From the NCBI GenBank assembly GCA_002083555.1, contig MSXN01000026.1, positions 1 to 64,000 on the forward strand: a stretch of 64,000 nt of DNA, read 5' to 3'. Every line of letters starts with the position of its first letter. Position 1 is the stretch's first letter. The notes beneath the pieces were generated by a model that was not told the DNA's origin, did not search any database, and saw only the letters and a program-made list of their open reading frames with translations. Of this stretch, positions 36,577-44,964 are shown one piece after another. This DNA is from Nitrospira sp. ST-bin5. Lineage in GTDB: Bacteria; Nitrospirota; Nitrospiria; Nitrospirales; Nitrospiraceae. The position numbers and the translations under genes were made by a program.

Positions 36577-36821
36577 CCTTGGTCCATTGGCTGCCGCTGC
36601 GAGAGGGCGACCTTTCGCAGCGGCGCCTCAGCAATCACGCTAGAGGAACGCATCTCCTGATTTACCGGCAAATGACAGCGTACGCCCTGATGCCGCGCGA
36701 CAGCATGCCCCCTGAGCCTTATCCCGGGAACAAGAGGCTTTCCCGGAGAACTGCTTCAGCCACTCACTCGCAGCCCTCGACACCGGTAAACGGATCAGTT
36801 GATCGTATGGAGACAAGACCG

Positions 36822-37241
36822 ATGGTTCCCGCTGCAACCAAAACGAAAGCGGATGTGGAATACCAGGTGATGCTGGCGGTCTTGAACTTCCATCGGGATT
36901 ATCTTGCATTGCACTATTCCCGTGTCCGCATTCAGATGATCGACAATGTGATTGAAGTCACTCTCGCCCCCCGCCGCCCGATCCCGGCAGAGCAACTCCT
37001 CGCGCAGTCGCCTGAAGGCAGAGTCCAACTCCAACAGATGCATACCGCAGCATTCCGCTCCGGAGAAGCCCAGCTGCGCGACCGGCTCCAAGGCATTCTG
37101 GGCATCGAAGTTCAAGAATTTGTCACCCAGCTCGATGCCGAGACCGGAATCAATACGGTCATCATTCGGCTCGCCAAGAGCCTCGACCTAGTCTTGCCCC
37201 CCGTATCCAGCAATGAGTTCGAGGTCAAACATCTGGCATAG
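36822..37241 (+). CDS. MpsC/DUF2294-like protein (copy 2)
   Basis: A 139-residue protein with a DUF2294-like core: VEYQVMLAVLNFHRDYLALH, RVRIQMIDNVIEVTLAPR, the SPEGRVQLQQMHTAAFRSGE helix and RLQGILGIEVQEFVTQLDAE, ending with VIIRLAKSLDL. ATG 36822 was chosen because GGAG precedes it by nine bases and upstream residues are arginine-rich and unlike the family; ATG 36807 is close behind. It is the second MpsC-like gene within 5 kb and lies downstream of the isocitrate dehydrogenase pair. Confidence 0.55.
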   Translation: MVPAATKTKADVEYQVMLAVLNFHRDYLALHYSRVRIQMIDNVIEVTLAPRRPIPAEQLLAQSPEGRVQLQQMHTAAFRSGEAQLRDRLQGILGIEVQEFVTQLDAETGINTVIIRLAKSLDLVLPPVSSNEFEVKHLA

Positions 37242-37377
37242 CGACGTACACCCACCGAAAAGCTGAGTCCAATGAGCGTGACGGAAAAAGAATAGCCGTT
37301 TCTCATCCTCCTCTGATTCGGCTTCACCAGGCCCAACGTTTTGATCGATGTCGCCTATGATGGAAAAAGAGCAGGCG

Positions 37378-38766
37378 CTACTCGTCGTGGGATTTTTTGA
37401 GTCGCCGGTCCAGGGCGAAGCGGGTCATCCCGAGGTGTTTGGCCGCCAGCGTCTTGTTGTAATCAGCCAGCCGCAAGACTTCCTCCACGATCGCGCCCTC
37501 CACATCGGCAAGCGATTGCTGCCCCAACTTCATCTCGACCCGAACGACCGGATCCGGTCCCGGCGCCGTGGTGACAGCCAGAGGTCTGCCTTCCTCACGC
37601 AGCTCCACCGGCAGACAACTCGGGGTCAGCGTTCGTCCCTGGCAGAAGATCATGGCCCGTTCAAGAATGTTCTGAAGCTCGCGGATGTTTCCCGGATAGT
37701 GATAGCGCTCCAGCAGCGTGCGGGCCTCCGGGTCCAACTCAGGCACCTGCTTCCCGAACTCTTGTGCGAATCGGACCAGGGCGCGCTGACAGAGGGGGAA
37801 AATGTCTTCCACTCGACTCCTCAGCGACGGCAGCTCGAATGCGACCACATTGAGCCTGAAATAGAGATCCTCGCGAAAGGCCCCGCGTCCTACCTCTTTT
37901 TTGAGGTCGCGGTTCGTGGCCGTGATCAGGCGGAAATCCACACCGATATCATCGGTCCCGCCCAGCCGCCTGAAGGACCGCTCCTGGATGACCCGCAACA
38001 GCTTGGCCTGCATCGACAGATCGAGGTCTCCGATTTCATCGAGAAATAGCGTACCTCCCTCGGCCTTTTCGAGAAGCCCGAGCTTGCGCTGGTTCGCACC
38101 GGTAAAGGCGCCCCGTTCAAACCCGAATAATTCGCTCTCAAACAGCTCCTTGGGAATCGCCGTGCAGTTGACCCCGATAAACGGCTCCGAAGCCCGGGCG
38201 CCGTTGTGATGGATCACGCGTGCCAGAAATTCCTTCCCGGTTCCGGTTTCGCCCAACAGCATCACCGACGACTTGGGATTCTCAGCCACTTCACGAACCT
38301 GTTCGAGCAACTGCTTCATTACGTGGCTCTGCGCGACCAGATGACTCAATTGATACTGACTGTCCCGGTGCTCAAGCTCGGCTTCGAGACGCCGGCGGAG
38401 ACTCACGACGTCCAGCACCCGGGCGACCACCGGATCGATGCCCTCCAGATCGACCGACTTGATCAGAAAATCGTACGCCCCCAGCTTCATCGCCTCTACG
38501 GCATCCTGCACCGTCCCGTACGCCGTCAACATGATCACCATGGCGGACGGGGCCAACTGCCGCAGATTCTTCAAGGTGTCAAGACCGTTGAGACCGGGCA
38601 TCTTCAGATCGAGCAAGATGACATCGGGCAACTCGTGCTGGAGCGCCTCCAACAAGGCCTCGCCGGATTCATACCCGACGGCCCGATGCCCCTGCCGGGT
38701 CAATCGCTTCACAATCGCGGCGCGAATCGCCTGTTCGTCATCGGTGACAAAAATAACTGCTCGCAT
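37378..38766 (-). CDS. NtrC-family sigma-54-dependent response regulator
   Basis: A 462-residue activator. Receiver 1-120 has Asp9/Asp10, phospho-acceptor Asp53 (LLDLKMPG), Thr81 and Lys103; the residue after Lys is Ser (IKSVD) rather than the usual Pro. The AAA+ domain, about 140-370, has Walker A GETGTGKE (172-179), the sigma-54 contact loop GAFTGA (219-224) and FLDEIGDLDLSMQAKLLRVI. The C-terminal Fis-type helix-turn-helix (VEEVLRLADYNKTLAAKHLG, MTRFALDRRLK) closely matches the relic at 10583. It starts three bases after the kinase stop, forming one operon, and diverges from nirC. It is the leading candidate for binding the GCAC-N-GTGCG sites in this window. Confidence 0.93.
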   Translation of the reverse strand: MRAVIFVTDDEQAIRAAIVKRLTRQGHRAVGYESGEALLEALQHELPDVILLDLKMPGLNGLDTLKNLRQLAPSAMVIMLTAYGTVQDAVEAMKLGAYDFLIKSVDLEGIDPVVARVLDVVSLRRRLEAELEHRDSQYQLSHLVAQSHVMKQLLEQVREVAENPKSSVMLLGETGTGKEFLARVIHHNGARASEPFIGVNCTAIPKELFESELFGFERGAFTGANQRKLGLLEKAEGGTLFLDEIGDLDLSMQAKLLRVIQERSFRRLGGTDDIGVDFRLITATNRDLKKEVGRGAFREDLYFRLNVVAFELPSLRSRVEDIFPLCQRALVRFAQEFGKQVPELDPEARTLLERYHYPGNIRELQNILERAMIFCQGRTLTPSCLPVELREEGRPLAVTTAPGPDPVVRVEMKLGQQSLADVEGAIVEEVLRLADYNKTLAAKHLGMTRFALDRRLKKSHDE

Positions 38767-38769
38767 TGG

Positions 38770-40722
38770 TCAGCCTTTCACCGCCAGAGCATCCTGACTC
38801 AGCGGGAGCCAAATCCTCACGGAGGTCCCTTTGCCTGGCTCACTCGTCATATGAATATCTCCGCCATGGCTTTCAATAATATTTCTGCAGATCGCCAACC
38901 CTAATCCCGTCCCATGTCGCTTCCCCGTCGTATAAAACGGCTCGAACACGTGCGGCAGCACCTCTGAGAAAATACCGACGCCGGCATCTTTGACCAGCAC
39001 GACGATGCCCGGCCGATCCTGGCTGGGCAATTCGAACGCCGTGACCTCGATAGCCGCGCCATCCGCCGGAGAGGCATCGATGGCATTGTGAATGACATTG
39101 AGCAGCACCTGTTTGATCTGGTCCCGATCGGCATGCACGTGGGACGCCGTCGGGGACAGTGACGTCTGAATGGCCAGATGCTTGGCCTGCAATGGCACAT
39201 CGAGTGTTTTGACGACTTCGGCGATCAATCCGGAGAGATCGAATAGAACGGGCGCCAGCTCACGCGGCCGCGCATATTCGACGATTTGATTGACGATGCG
39301 ATCCAGTCGCTTCGCCTCTTTCAAAATCACATCGATGTCCGTCCGTCGTGGATCAGTAGCCGAAAAATCATCCAGCAGCAGCGAGGCGGTGGACCCGATC
39401 CCGACCAGCGGATTCCTGAGCTCATGCGCGATACCGGCTGCGACCTGTCCCAGCATCGCCAGATGCTCCGCCCGGCTCAAGCGGGACTGGAGATCCTCCA
39501 GCGCCGTGATATCGACATTGAATCCCACATACACTTGCGGGAGGCCTTCGCCGCCGGCAATGGGCAGCCGGCGGCTCAACACTTTCCGGACGCCGCCGTC
39601 TTTGTGCAGAAAACGGAAGACGGTCTGGCACGCCTCTCCCCGCGCCACCGCCTGGGAAAATTCTGAGAGCACCCGGTCGCGATCTTCCGGATGAATCCGC
39701 TCTCTGAACGCATCGGGATCCAGCGGATCATCGGGATTGAGGCCCGCCAATTCCTGGTTATACCGATTGCTGAAGGTAATCTGCATGCCTTTCGTGGTGA
39801 AGATGCCGAACGGCGCATGATCGACCAGGCCTCGATACTTCGCCTCCGACGTCACCAGATGTTCGTTCAACTGACGAAGAGCGGCTTCGGACTTCTCCAT
39901 TTCGTTGAGATGGCCGCGAATCTGCGTGCTCATGTCGTGCATCACTCTCGTGAGATCCCCGATCTCGTCCTTCCGCTCTAACACGACAATCGCCGGCACC
40001 AGCCCGGCCGGGGAAGAACCGACCGTCGTCGCCAGATTGAGCAGCGGAGCCGCGATCGAGCGGGCGATCAGATACAGCGCGCCAACCATCAACCCGAAGG
40101 TGAAGATACCGCCACCCAATACGACAAACAGCGTGGACGTACGGTCCTGACTCAGTTGCGCCAGCTTTTCTGCGACACTCTGTTGTTCAAACCGGTCGAA
40201 GATCCCCATCTGCCGGCGGATCTCGACCATCAATTCGCGTCCGCGGCCCTCTTCGATGTAATGGTAGGCGTCCTGTTGGTGACCTTCTTTAATCGCGCGG
40301 ATCAACGCCTCTTTCTCCGTCACCAGCTGGGCGACGAGCGTCTGAATATGCTTGAACCGCTCCGACTGCTCGCCCGTAATGCGTTCTGCAAGATCGTGGC
40401 CGATCGAATCGATGCCTTCCTGCGCGACGCGATAGGGCCGCAGATACCGGTGTTGTTCGGTCAGCACATAGCCCCGAAACCCGGTCTCCAGATCGACGAC
40501 CAGCCGCATGTATTCGGCCGCATTCTTTTGCGTGACATACAGACTGTCCAACTGCTCTTCGTCCTGCGAAAACGTCTGCACGCTCTGGTACGTCACCACG
40601 CTCAAAACAATGAGCGCGACCAGAGGAATGAAGGACGCAAGCAGCAGCTTGCGCTGTATCGGAAGGTTATTGAACAGGCGGGCGGCGCGCTCTCGCATGA
40701 ACTCTCCATGAAGCTCGCTCAT
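38770..40722 (-). CDS. Membrane sensor histidine kinase (CHASE3-like, HAMP, PAS)
   Basis: A 650-residue sensor kinase. A first membrane helix (LLLASFIPLVALIVLSVVTY, about 25-48) is followed by a helical periplasmic domain of CHASE3 character (LETGFRGYVLTEQHRYLRPY), a second helix (FVVLGGGIFTFGLMVGALYL), HAMP with the DEIGDLTRVMHDM segment, a PAS domain (YRGLVDHAPFGIFTTKGMQI), HisKA with GIAHELRNPLVGIGSTASLL and HATPase with DAGVGIF and HGTGLGLAICRNII. It would phosphorylate the regulator encoded next to it. The input signal is unknown; divergence from nirC suggests a link to nitrite or redox. An alternative ATG at 40698 has a better ribosome-binding site (GGAGAG). Confidence 0.92.
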   Translation of the reverse strand: MSELHGEFMRERAARLFNNLPIQRKLLLASFIPLVALIVLSVVTYQSVQTFSQDEEQLDSLYVTQKNAAEYMRLVVDLETGFRGYVLTEQHRYLRPYRVAQEGIDSIGHDLAERITGEQSERFKHIQTLVAQLVTEKEALIRAIKEGHQQDAYHYIEEGRGRELMVEIRRQMGIFDRFEQQSVAEKLAQLSQDRTSTLFVVLGGGIFTFGLMVGALYLIARSIAAPLLNLATTVGSSPAGLVPAIVVLERKDEIGDLTRVMHDMSTQIRGHLNEMEKSEAALRQLNEHLVTSEAKYRGLVDHAPFGIFTTKGMQITFSNRYNQELAGLNPDDPLDPDAFRERIHPEDRDRVLSEFSQAVARGEACQTVFRFLHKDGGVRKVLSRRLPIAGGEGLPQVYVGFNVDITALEDLQSRLSRAEHLAMLGQVAAGIAHELRNPLVGIGSTASLLLDDFSATDPRRTDIDVILKEAKRLDRIVNQIVEYARPRELAPVLFDLSGLIAEVVKTLDVPLQAKHLAIQTSLSPTASHVHADRDQIKQVLLNVIHNAIDASPADGAAIEVTAFELPSQDRPGIVVLVKDAGVGIFSEVLPHVFEPFYTTGKRHGTGLGLAICRNIIESHGGDIHMTSEPGKGTSVRIWLPLSQDALAVKG

Positions 40723-40788
40723 CCTAGGAGTGAGATCCCCGCCCTGTCAAATTCCCACCCGATCCACACATCAACGTGACTCCGCATC

Positions 40789-40817
40789 GCACTGTGCGGT
40801 CCGTGCGAAACCGCTCG
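40789..40817. promoter_or_regulatory. Putative activator site a (GCAC-N-GTGCG)
   Basis: The palindrome GCACTGTGC begins at 40789, with a second GTGCG at 40803-40807 and CCGCTCG at the end. The whole 29-base block matches site b at 54036-54064 at about 22 positions. Its first base is 90 bp before the GG of the sigma-54-type promoter at 40878, a usual distance for an NtrC-type enhancer site. Confidence 0.55.
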
Positions 40818-40877
40818 ACTTCATGCCGGCACGGATCCGGACCGGGACGATTGCTCCGCATCTGCGGGCAGCGTCGT

Positions 40878-40893
40878 TGGCATCGAGGTTGCT
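40878..40893 (+). promoter_or_regulatory. Sigma-54-type promoter of nirC operon
   Basis: TGGCATCGAGGTTGCT matches the consensus TGGCAC-N5-TTGCT at all positions but one, with the required GG-N10-GC spacing. It sits 70 bp before the nirC ribosome-binding site, in the divergent gap shared with the NtrC-type two-component system. Confidence 0.7.
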
Positions 40894-40963
40894 CTCTCGT
40901 AGGGCAGGCCCGGCACCGCATGAGCATCACTGCCCACGACAGAGGCACGAAGGAGGACCGGTC

Positions 40964-41833
40964 ATGGACTACGTCAAGCCCCTCGGTGTTGCCGACAGCA
41001 TGTTGGCGGGCGCCACGGTCAAACTGAACCTCCCGCCCCGGCATCTGCTCATCCGTGGCATGCTGGCCGGCGCCTATCTGGGCATCGCCACCAGTATGGC
41101 CGTGACCGTCGCCGTCGAGACCGGCTCCTGGATCGCCGGCAGCCTGCTCTTTCCCTTCGGGTTGGCGCTGGCGATCCTCCTGGGAACCGAAATCATCACC
41201 GGCAGCTTTGCGCTCCTCCCCTGTGCCGCCGTCGCGAGTCACGGACAGGTCGGGATGAGTCGCGTGCTGACCAACTGGAGCTGGGTCTTTCTCGGCAATC
41301 TGTTGGGCGCGACGCTGTACGCAGTGCTCTTCGCACTCTGTATCACAACGGCCTGGGACAACGCGGTCCCTCCGGTCGGCGCCAAGCTGATCGCCATCGC
41401 CGAAGCCAAAACGAACTACTATGCCGCCCACGGCTCCGCCGGCCTGCTGACAGTGTTCACCAAAGCCGTGCTGTGCAACTGGATGGTGAGTCTGGCCGTC
41501 GTCGCCTCGTATGCCTCCAACTCCTTCGGAGGGAAACTCCTCGCGATCTGGGGACCGACGGTCCTCTTCTTTTCCCAAGGGTTTGAACATGCGGTCGTCA
41601 ACATGTTCGTGATCCCGGTCGGCATGTTGCTCGGCGCCAACGTGACGGCCTCCTCCTGGTGGGTCTGGAATCAAATCCCGGTCACGTTGGGCAATCTGGT
41701 CGGCGGCATGCTGTTCACCGGCATGGCCATCTATCTGACACACCGGGCCGCCGCGCCTGCAGCGAGTCCGCCCGTTCCGGCGGTCGAACCGGCCCCGGCG
41801 CCAGCCAGCCAAGGTTACTCTCCGTCTTTTTGA
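40964..41833 (+). CDS. nirC: Formate/nitrite transporter family channel
   Basis: A 289-residue FNT-family pentameric channel protein with six membrane helices, for nitrite, formate or a similar monovalent anion. Family signatures are RGMLAGAYLGIATSMAV, LLGTEIITGSFALLPCAAVA, KAVLCNWMVSLAVVASY and FFSQGFEHAVVNMFVIPVGM followed by NLVGGMLFTG. The C-terminus is a Pro/Ala-rich tail. AAGGAGGA precedes ATG 40964. Context (sigma-54-type promoter, neighbouring regulator and kinase, and NrfHA elsewhere in the window) makes nitrite the most likely substrate, but the selectivity cannot be read directly. The drug-efflux genes that follow after 21 bp are probably in the same transcript. Confidence 0.88.
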   Translation: MDYVKPLGVADSMLAGATVKLNLPPRHLLIRGMLAGAYLGIATSMAVTVAVETGSWIAGSLLFPFGLALAILLGTEIITGSFALLPCAAVASHGQVGMSRVLTNWSWVFLGNLLGATLYAVLFALCITTAWDNAVPPVGAKLIAIAEAKTNYYAAHGSAGLLTVFTKAVLCNWMVSLAVVASYASNSFGGKLLAIWGPTVLFFSQGFEHAVVNMFVIPVGMLLGANVTASSWWVWNQIPVTLGNLVGGMLFTGMAIYLTHRAAAPAASPPVPAVEPAPAPASQGYSPSF

Positions 41834-41854
41834 CAGAAAGCAGGTGATACGGCG

Positions 41855-43453
41855 ATGGCAGCGGTGTTTCTCAGACGATTGCGGGGATGGCGATTCGTCC
41901 TCTTCAATGTCGTTCTCGGTCTGGCGCACATCGTCGTCTTGTTCAACGCCGGTTCGTACATCGCGCTCCTGCCGCATGTCTCCGGCGATCTCGGCGGCGT
42001 GCTGCCGAGTTTCCTCACCTGGGCTCAAACCGATTTCATGGTCGGACTGGCACTCGGCTTTCCGCTGGCGCGATATCTCTCCGGCCGCGTCGGCGACTAC
42101 CGGCTGCTGATCGGCGCGTTCCTCGTCTACAGCATCGCCTCCTACCTCTGCGGCGCCAGCGAAACGCTCTCGCAGTTTCTTCCGGCCCGGATCGCGCAGG
42201 GAATCGCCGGCGGGATTACCCTGCCGATCGCCCAATCGATGCTGCTCAACGAGTATCCCAAGCGGTTGAAAGCCGTGGCCCTGAGCGTCTGGGGATTGTT
42301 CAGCATCACGCCGTTTACGATCGGCATGCCGGTCGGCGGCTACCTGGCATACCTGTTCGGCTGGCGCTCCCTGTTCTATCTCGATTTTGTGCTGACGATG
42401 ATCATCGTCGGCACGCTCGGCGCGCTTCTCTATGGACGAGGGTTCCGCCGGCGATACGGGCGCTTCGATCTGACGGGATTTCTGCTGCTCCTGATCCTGC
42501 TGCTGGGCATGCAGACCTTCCTCAATATGGGGAACGACTTCGACTGGCTGGACTCTCCCCTTCTCCAAGCGATCGGCGTCGTCCTGTTGATCGCCCTCCC
42601 CTGCTTCGTCATCTGGGAACTCGGCGAGCGACACCCCACGCTGGACCTCCGGCTGTTTCAGCACCGGAATTTCCTCATCGGCGTCACATGCCTGACCATC
42701 GGATTCTTTTCCATCCAGGGCCTGCTCTCGCTCCTGATCGTGCAGATCCAGTTAATCCTGGGCTATTCGTCGAAATTGGCCGGCCTCGCGCTGCTCCCGC
42801 TAGTTCTCCTGGGCGCCCCTGCGATCGCCGTCATGCACCTGCTCTGCAAATACATCGATGCGCGCTGGCTGATCTGTCTCAACAGTCTCGGATTTGCCGC
42901 CACCTTTTACTGGATCGGACTGTTCGACGATCCCCACTCGTACGATCAGCTCTTCTGGCCCATGCTTCTCGAAGGCGTGTTCCTGGGATCGTTCTTTACG
43001 CCGTTGACCGTCCTAACCCTGCACGGCCTGTCCGGCCCGCTGGTGATGCGAGCCGCGGAAGTCGCCAATCTGTTGCGCGTCGCCGCCGGTGCATTCGGCA
43101 TCACCTTCCAGGGCATCGTGCTGTTCCGGCGCATCCACTTTCACCAACTCAATCTGGCCGATCATTTCGGCGGACGGTTGTCGATCTCTTACGATCCGCT
43201 GGGGCAACTGACGGCCAAATTGATCGAAGCAGGAGTCGCCCCGTCGCAGGTGAACGCCAAGCTCGGAGCCTTGATCAAACAGGAAGCGGCGATTCTCGGC
43301 CTGAACGATGCATTCCTGGTAGCCAGCGGCCTGTTCTTCCTCATCGGCGCCCTCGTCTGGTTTGCGCACCCGACCCACGTGCCGATCGCGCAGACTCCGG
43401 CGGAGGAGTTGCGGGAACTCCGCGCGGAAGAATTGATCGAGGAGGTGCCATGA
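41855..43453 (+). CDS. EmrB-type MFS efflux transporter (DHA2, 14 helices)
   Basis: A 532-residue major-facilitator drug:H+ antiporter-like protein with about 14 membrane segments, as in EmrB/QacA. Recognisable parts are LALGFPLARYLSGRVGDYRL in helix 2-3, the RIAQGIAGGITLPIAQSMLL stretch with helix 4 Arg, and the motif-C-like FTIGMPVGGYLAYLFGWRSL. It lies 21 bp after nirC and overlaps the outer membrane gene by four bases; an EmrA-type adaptor follows. The three together form a tripartite pump from the cytoplasm or inner membrane to the outside. The substrate is unknown. Confidence 0.88.
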   Translation: MAAVFLRRLRGWRFVLFNVVLGLAHIVVLFNAGSYIALLPHVSGDLGGVLPSFLTWAQTDFMVGLALGFPLARYLSGRVGDYRLLIGAFLVYSIASYLCGASETLSQFLPARIAQGIAGGITLPIAQSMLLNEYPKRLKAVALSVWGLFSITPFTIGMPVGGYLAYLFGWRSLFYLDFVLTMIIVGTLGALLYGRGFRRRYGRFDLTGFLLLLILLLGMQTFLNMGNDFDWLDSPLLQAIGVVLLIALPCFVIWELGERHPTLDLRLFQHRNFLIGVTCLTIGFFSIQGLLSLLIVQIQLILGYSSKLAGLALLPLVLLGAPAIAVMHLLCKYIDARWLICLNSLGFAATFYWIGLFDDPHSYDQLFWPMLLEGVFLGSFFTPLTVLTLHGLSGPLVMRAAEVANLLRVAAGAFGITFQGIVLFRRIHFHQLNLADHFGGRLSISYDPLGQLTAKLIEAGVAPSQVNAKLGALIKQEAAILGLNDAFLVASGLFFLIGALVWFAHPTHVPIAQTPAEELRELRAEELIEEVP

Positions 43454-44964
43454 GATCCTGTCGCGCCACCGCCGCACGCCTGCGGATGAGCCTCGGCATC
43501 GGCTGCGCCTTGCTGGTCGGCGGCTGCGCCTGGATTCCTCCGGGAAACCCACCCGCTGAATTTGTCGAGCCTCCGGAAATGCGGGAAACCCTGGCCGAAG
43601 TCGCCGGCCGGCTGCAGCATTGGCCGGAGGACCGCTGGTGGACACAATTCGGTAATCCTGAACTGAACGATCTCATCGAAGCAGCCCTCAAGGATAACCC
43701 CGGCCTCAAACGGGCATTGGCACGCCTGCGGGAAGCGGAAGCGCTGGTGAAAGTAGAAGGCGCACGGCTCCTGCCGTTTCTGGAGGCCGATGCCTCGCTG
43801 ACCCATGAGCGCATTTCGCAGCACGGCGTGTTTGCGGTCTTGAACCCAAAAGTGGCAGGCGACAAGATTTTATTGGGCATCGTCAATCCGTTGAGCTTCC
43901 GGTATGAGTTCGACTTCTGGGGGAAAAACCGGGCCACGGTCGAAGCGGCGCTGGGCCAGGCGGCCGCGGAGGAAGCTGAAAAAGCGGAGGTGCGGCTGCG
44001 GCTGACCGCCGCCATCGCGCGATCCTATTTCAAAGGACAGGCGCTGCAACAACAGCTCGGCGTCGTGAAGACCCTGGTCGAGATCCGCCGGAACCTCCGA
44101 ACGCTCGCGGAGACCCGCTTCCGGCTCGGCCTGGATAACGAACAGCCGGTCAAAATCGCCGTGGCGGACTATGAAGCGGCTTTCAAACGGCAGGCCGGCA
44201 TTCGCGATCAACTGGACGTCCAACGCCATATTCTCGCGCGGCTGGCCGGCCAGGGACCGGATTATGCGCTCCATCTGTTTACGAAACCGGCGGTCGTCAT
44301 TCCGGAACAGATTCCCGCCCCCGACCATCTCTCCATCGGGTTGCTGATTCACCGCCCCGACCTGGCCGCGGCGCTCTACCGGGCCGATGCCGCCGCGCGA
44401 TTAGTCAAAGTCGCCAAAACGCAATTTTATCCTACGATCGACCTCACGGCCTTCGTGGGATTCAACGCACTCACGCTGATGCGACATGCCGACAAATTGT
44501 CCAACTTATTGTTCAGCGGCCAGAGCAACTCCTACGGCTTCGCGCCGGGACTGCGCATGCCCTGGTTTGAAGGCGGCCGTCTGCGGGGCGAACTGGCGGC
44601 CCAGCGGGCCGAATACGACTCGGCCGTCGAGCTCTACAACGAAACCCTGCTCGATGCAATGCGCGACGTGGCCGACAGCCTCAGCGCCTGGCAGGCGACG
44701 CGCGAGATGATCGAGTCACATAAGCGCCTGATGGCGTCGCTTGGCGAAGACGTGCAGCTGGCAAAAGTACGGCTGGTGACCGGCCTGGACGACGACCGTG
44801 AGGTCCTGCGCCACCGCCAACCCGTGCTGGAACAGGAATACGCCCTGAGAGCCCTGGAAAGCGACCAACTGGTAGCGGCCGTAGATCTCATCGAAGCGTT
44901 GGGCGGGGGCTATAAGAATCAGGACATCGAAAAGAGACCACAACACAACCCGAGTACACAATGA
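43450..44964 (+). CDS. TolC/NodT-type outer membrane efflux lipoprotein
   Basis: A 504-residue outer membrane factor. A signal with lipobox VGGC (near residue 26) marks it as a lipoprotein. The two-fold repeat of outer membrane efflux proteins is visible: DRWWTQFGNPELNDLIEAAL and NPGLKRALARLREAEALVK in the first half, then SIGLLIHRPDLAAALYRADA, TQFYPTIDLTAFVGFNAL and PWFEGGRLRGELAAQRAEYD in the second. Start 43450 overlaps the MFS stop (ATGA) with GAGGAGG in front; a very long open frame upstream in the same phase is a shadow of the MFS gene. It ends four bases into the EmrA-type gene. Confidence 0.9.
   Translation: MRSCRATAARLRMSLGIGCALLVGGCAWIPPGNPPAEFVEPPEMRETLAEVAGRLQHWPEDRWWTQFGNPELNDLIEAALKDNPGLKRALARLREAEALVKVEGARLLPFLEADASLTHERISQHGVFAVLNPKVAGDKILLGIVNPLSFRYEFDFWGKNRATVEAALGQAAAEEAEKAEVRLRLTAAIARSYFKGQALQQQLGVVKTLVEIRRNLRTLAETRFRLGLDNEQPVKIAVADYEAAFKRQAGIRDQLDVQRHILARLAGQGPDYALHLFTKPAVVIPEQIPAPDHLSIGLLIHRPDLAAALYRADAAARLVKVAKTQFYPTIDLTAFVGFNALTLMRHADKLSNLLFSGQSNSYGFAPGLRMPWFEGGRLRGELAAQRAEYDSAVELYNETLLDAMRDVADSLSAWQATREMIESHKRLMASLGEDVQLAKVRLVTGLDDDREVLRHRQPVLEQEYALRALESDQLVAAVDLIEALGGGYKNQDIEKRPQHNPSTQ

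Noticed and set aside
40724..42664. A 646-codon minus-strand frame opposite nirC and the MFS gene
   Set aside because: Composition is Glu/Gln/Asp-rich low-complexity, typical of the antisense of GC-rich coding sequence; both genes on the other strand have clear families.
41887..44964. A 1025-codon open frame starting inside the MFS gene
   Set aside because: Its first 520 codons are an out-of-phase, Arg/Pro-rich reading of the EmrB-type gene; only the part from 43450 is real (outer membrane factor with lipobox and ribosome-binding site).
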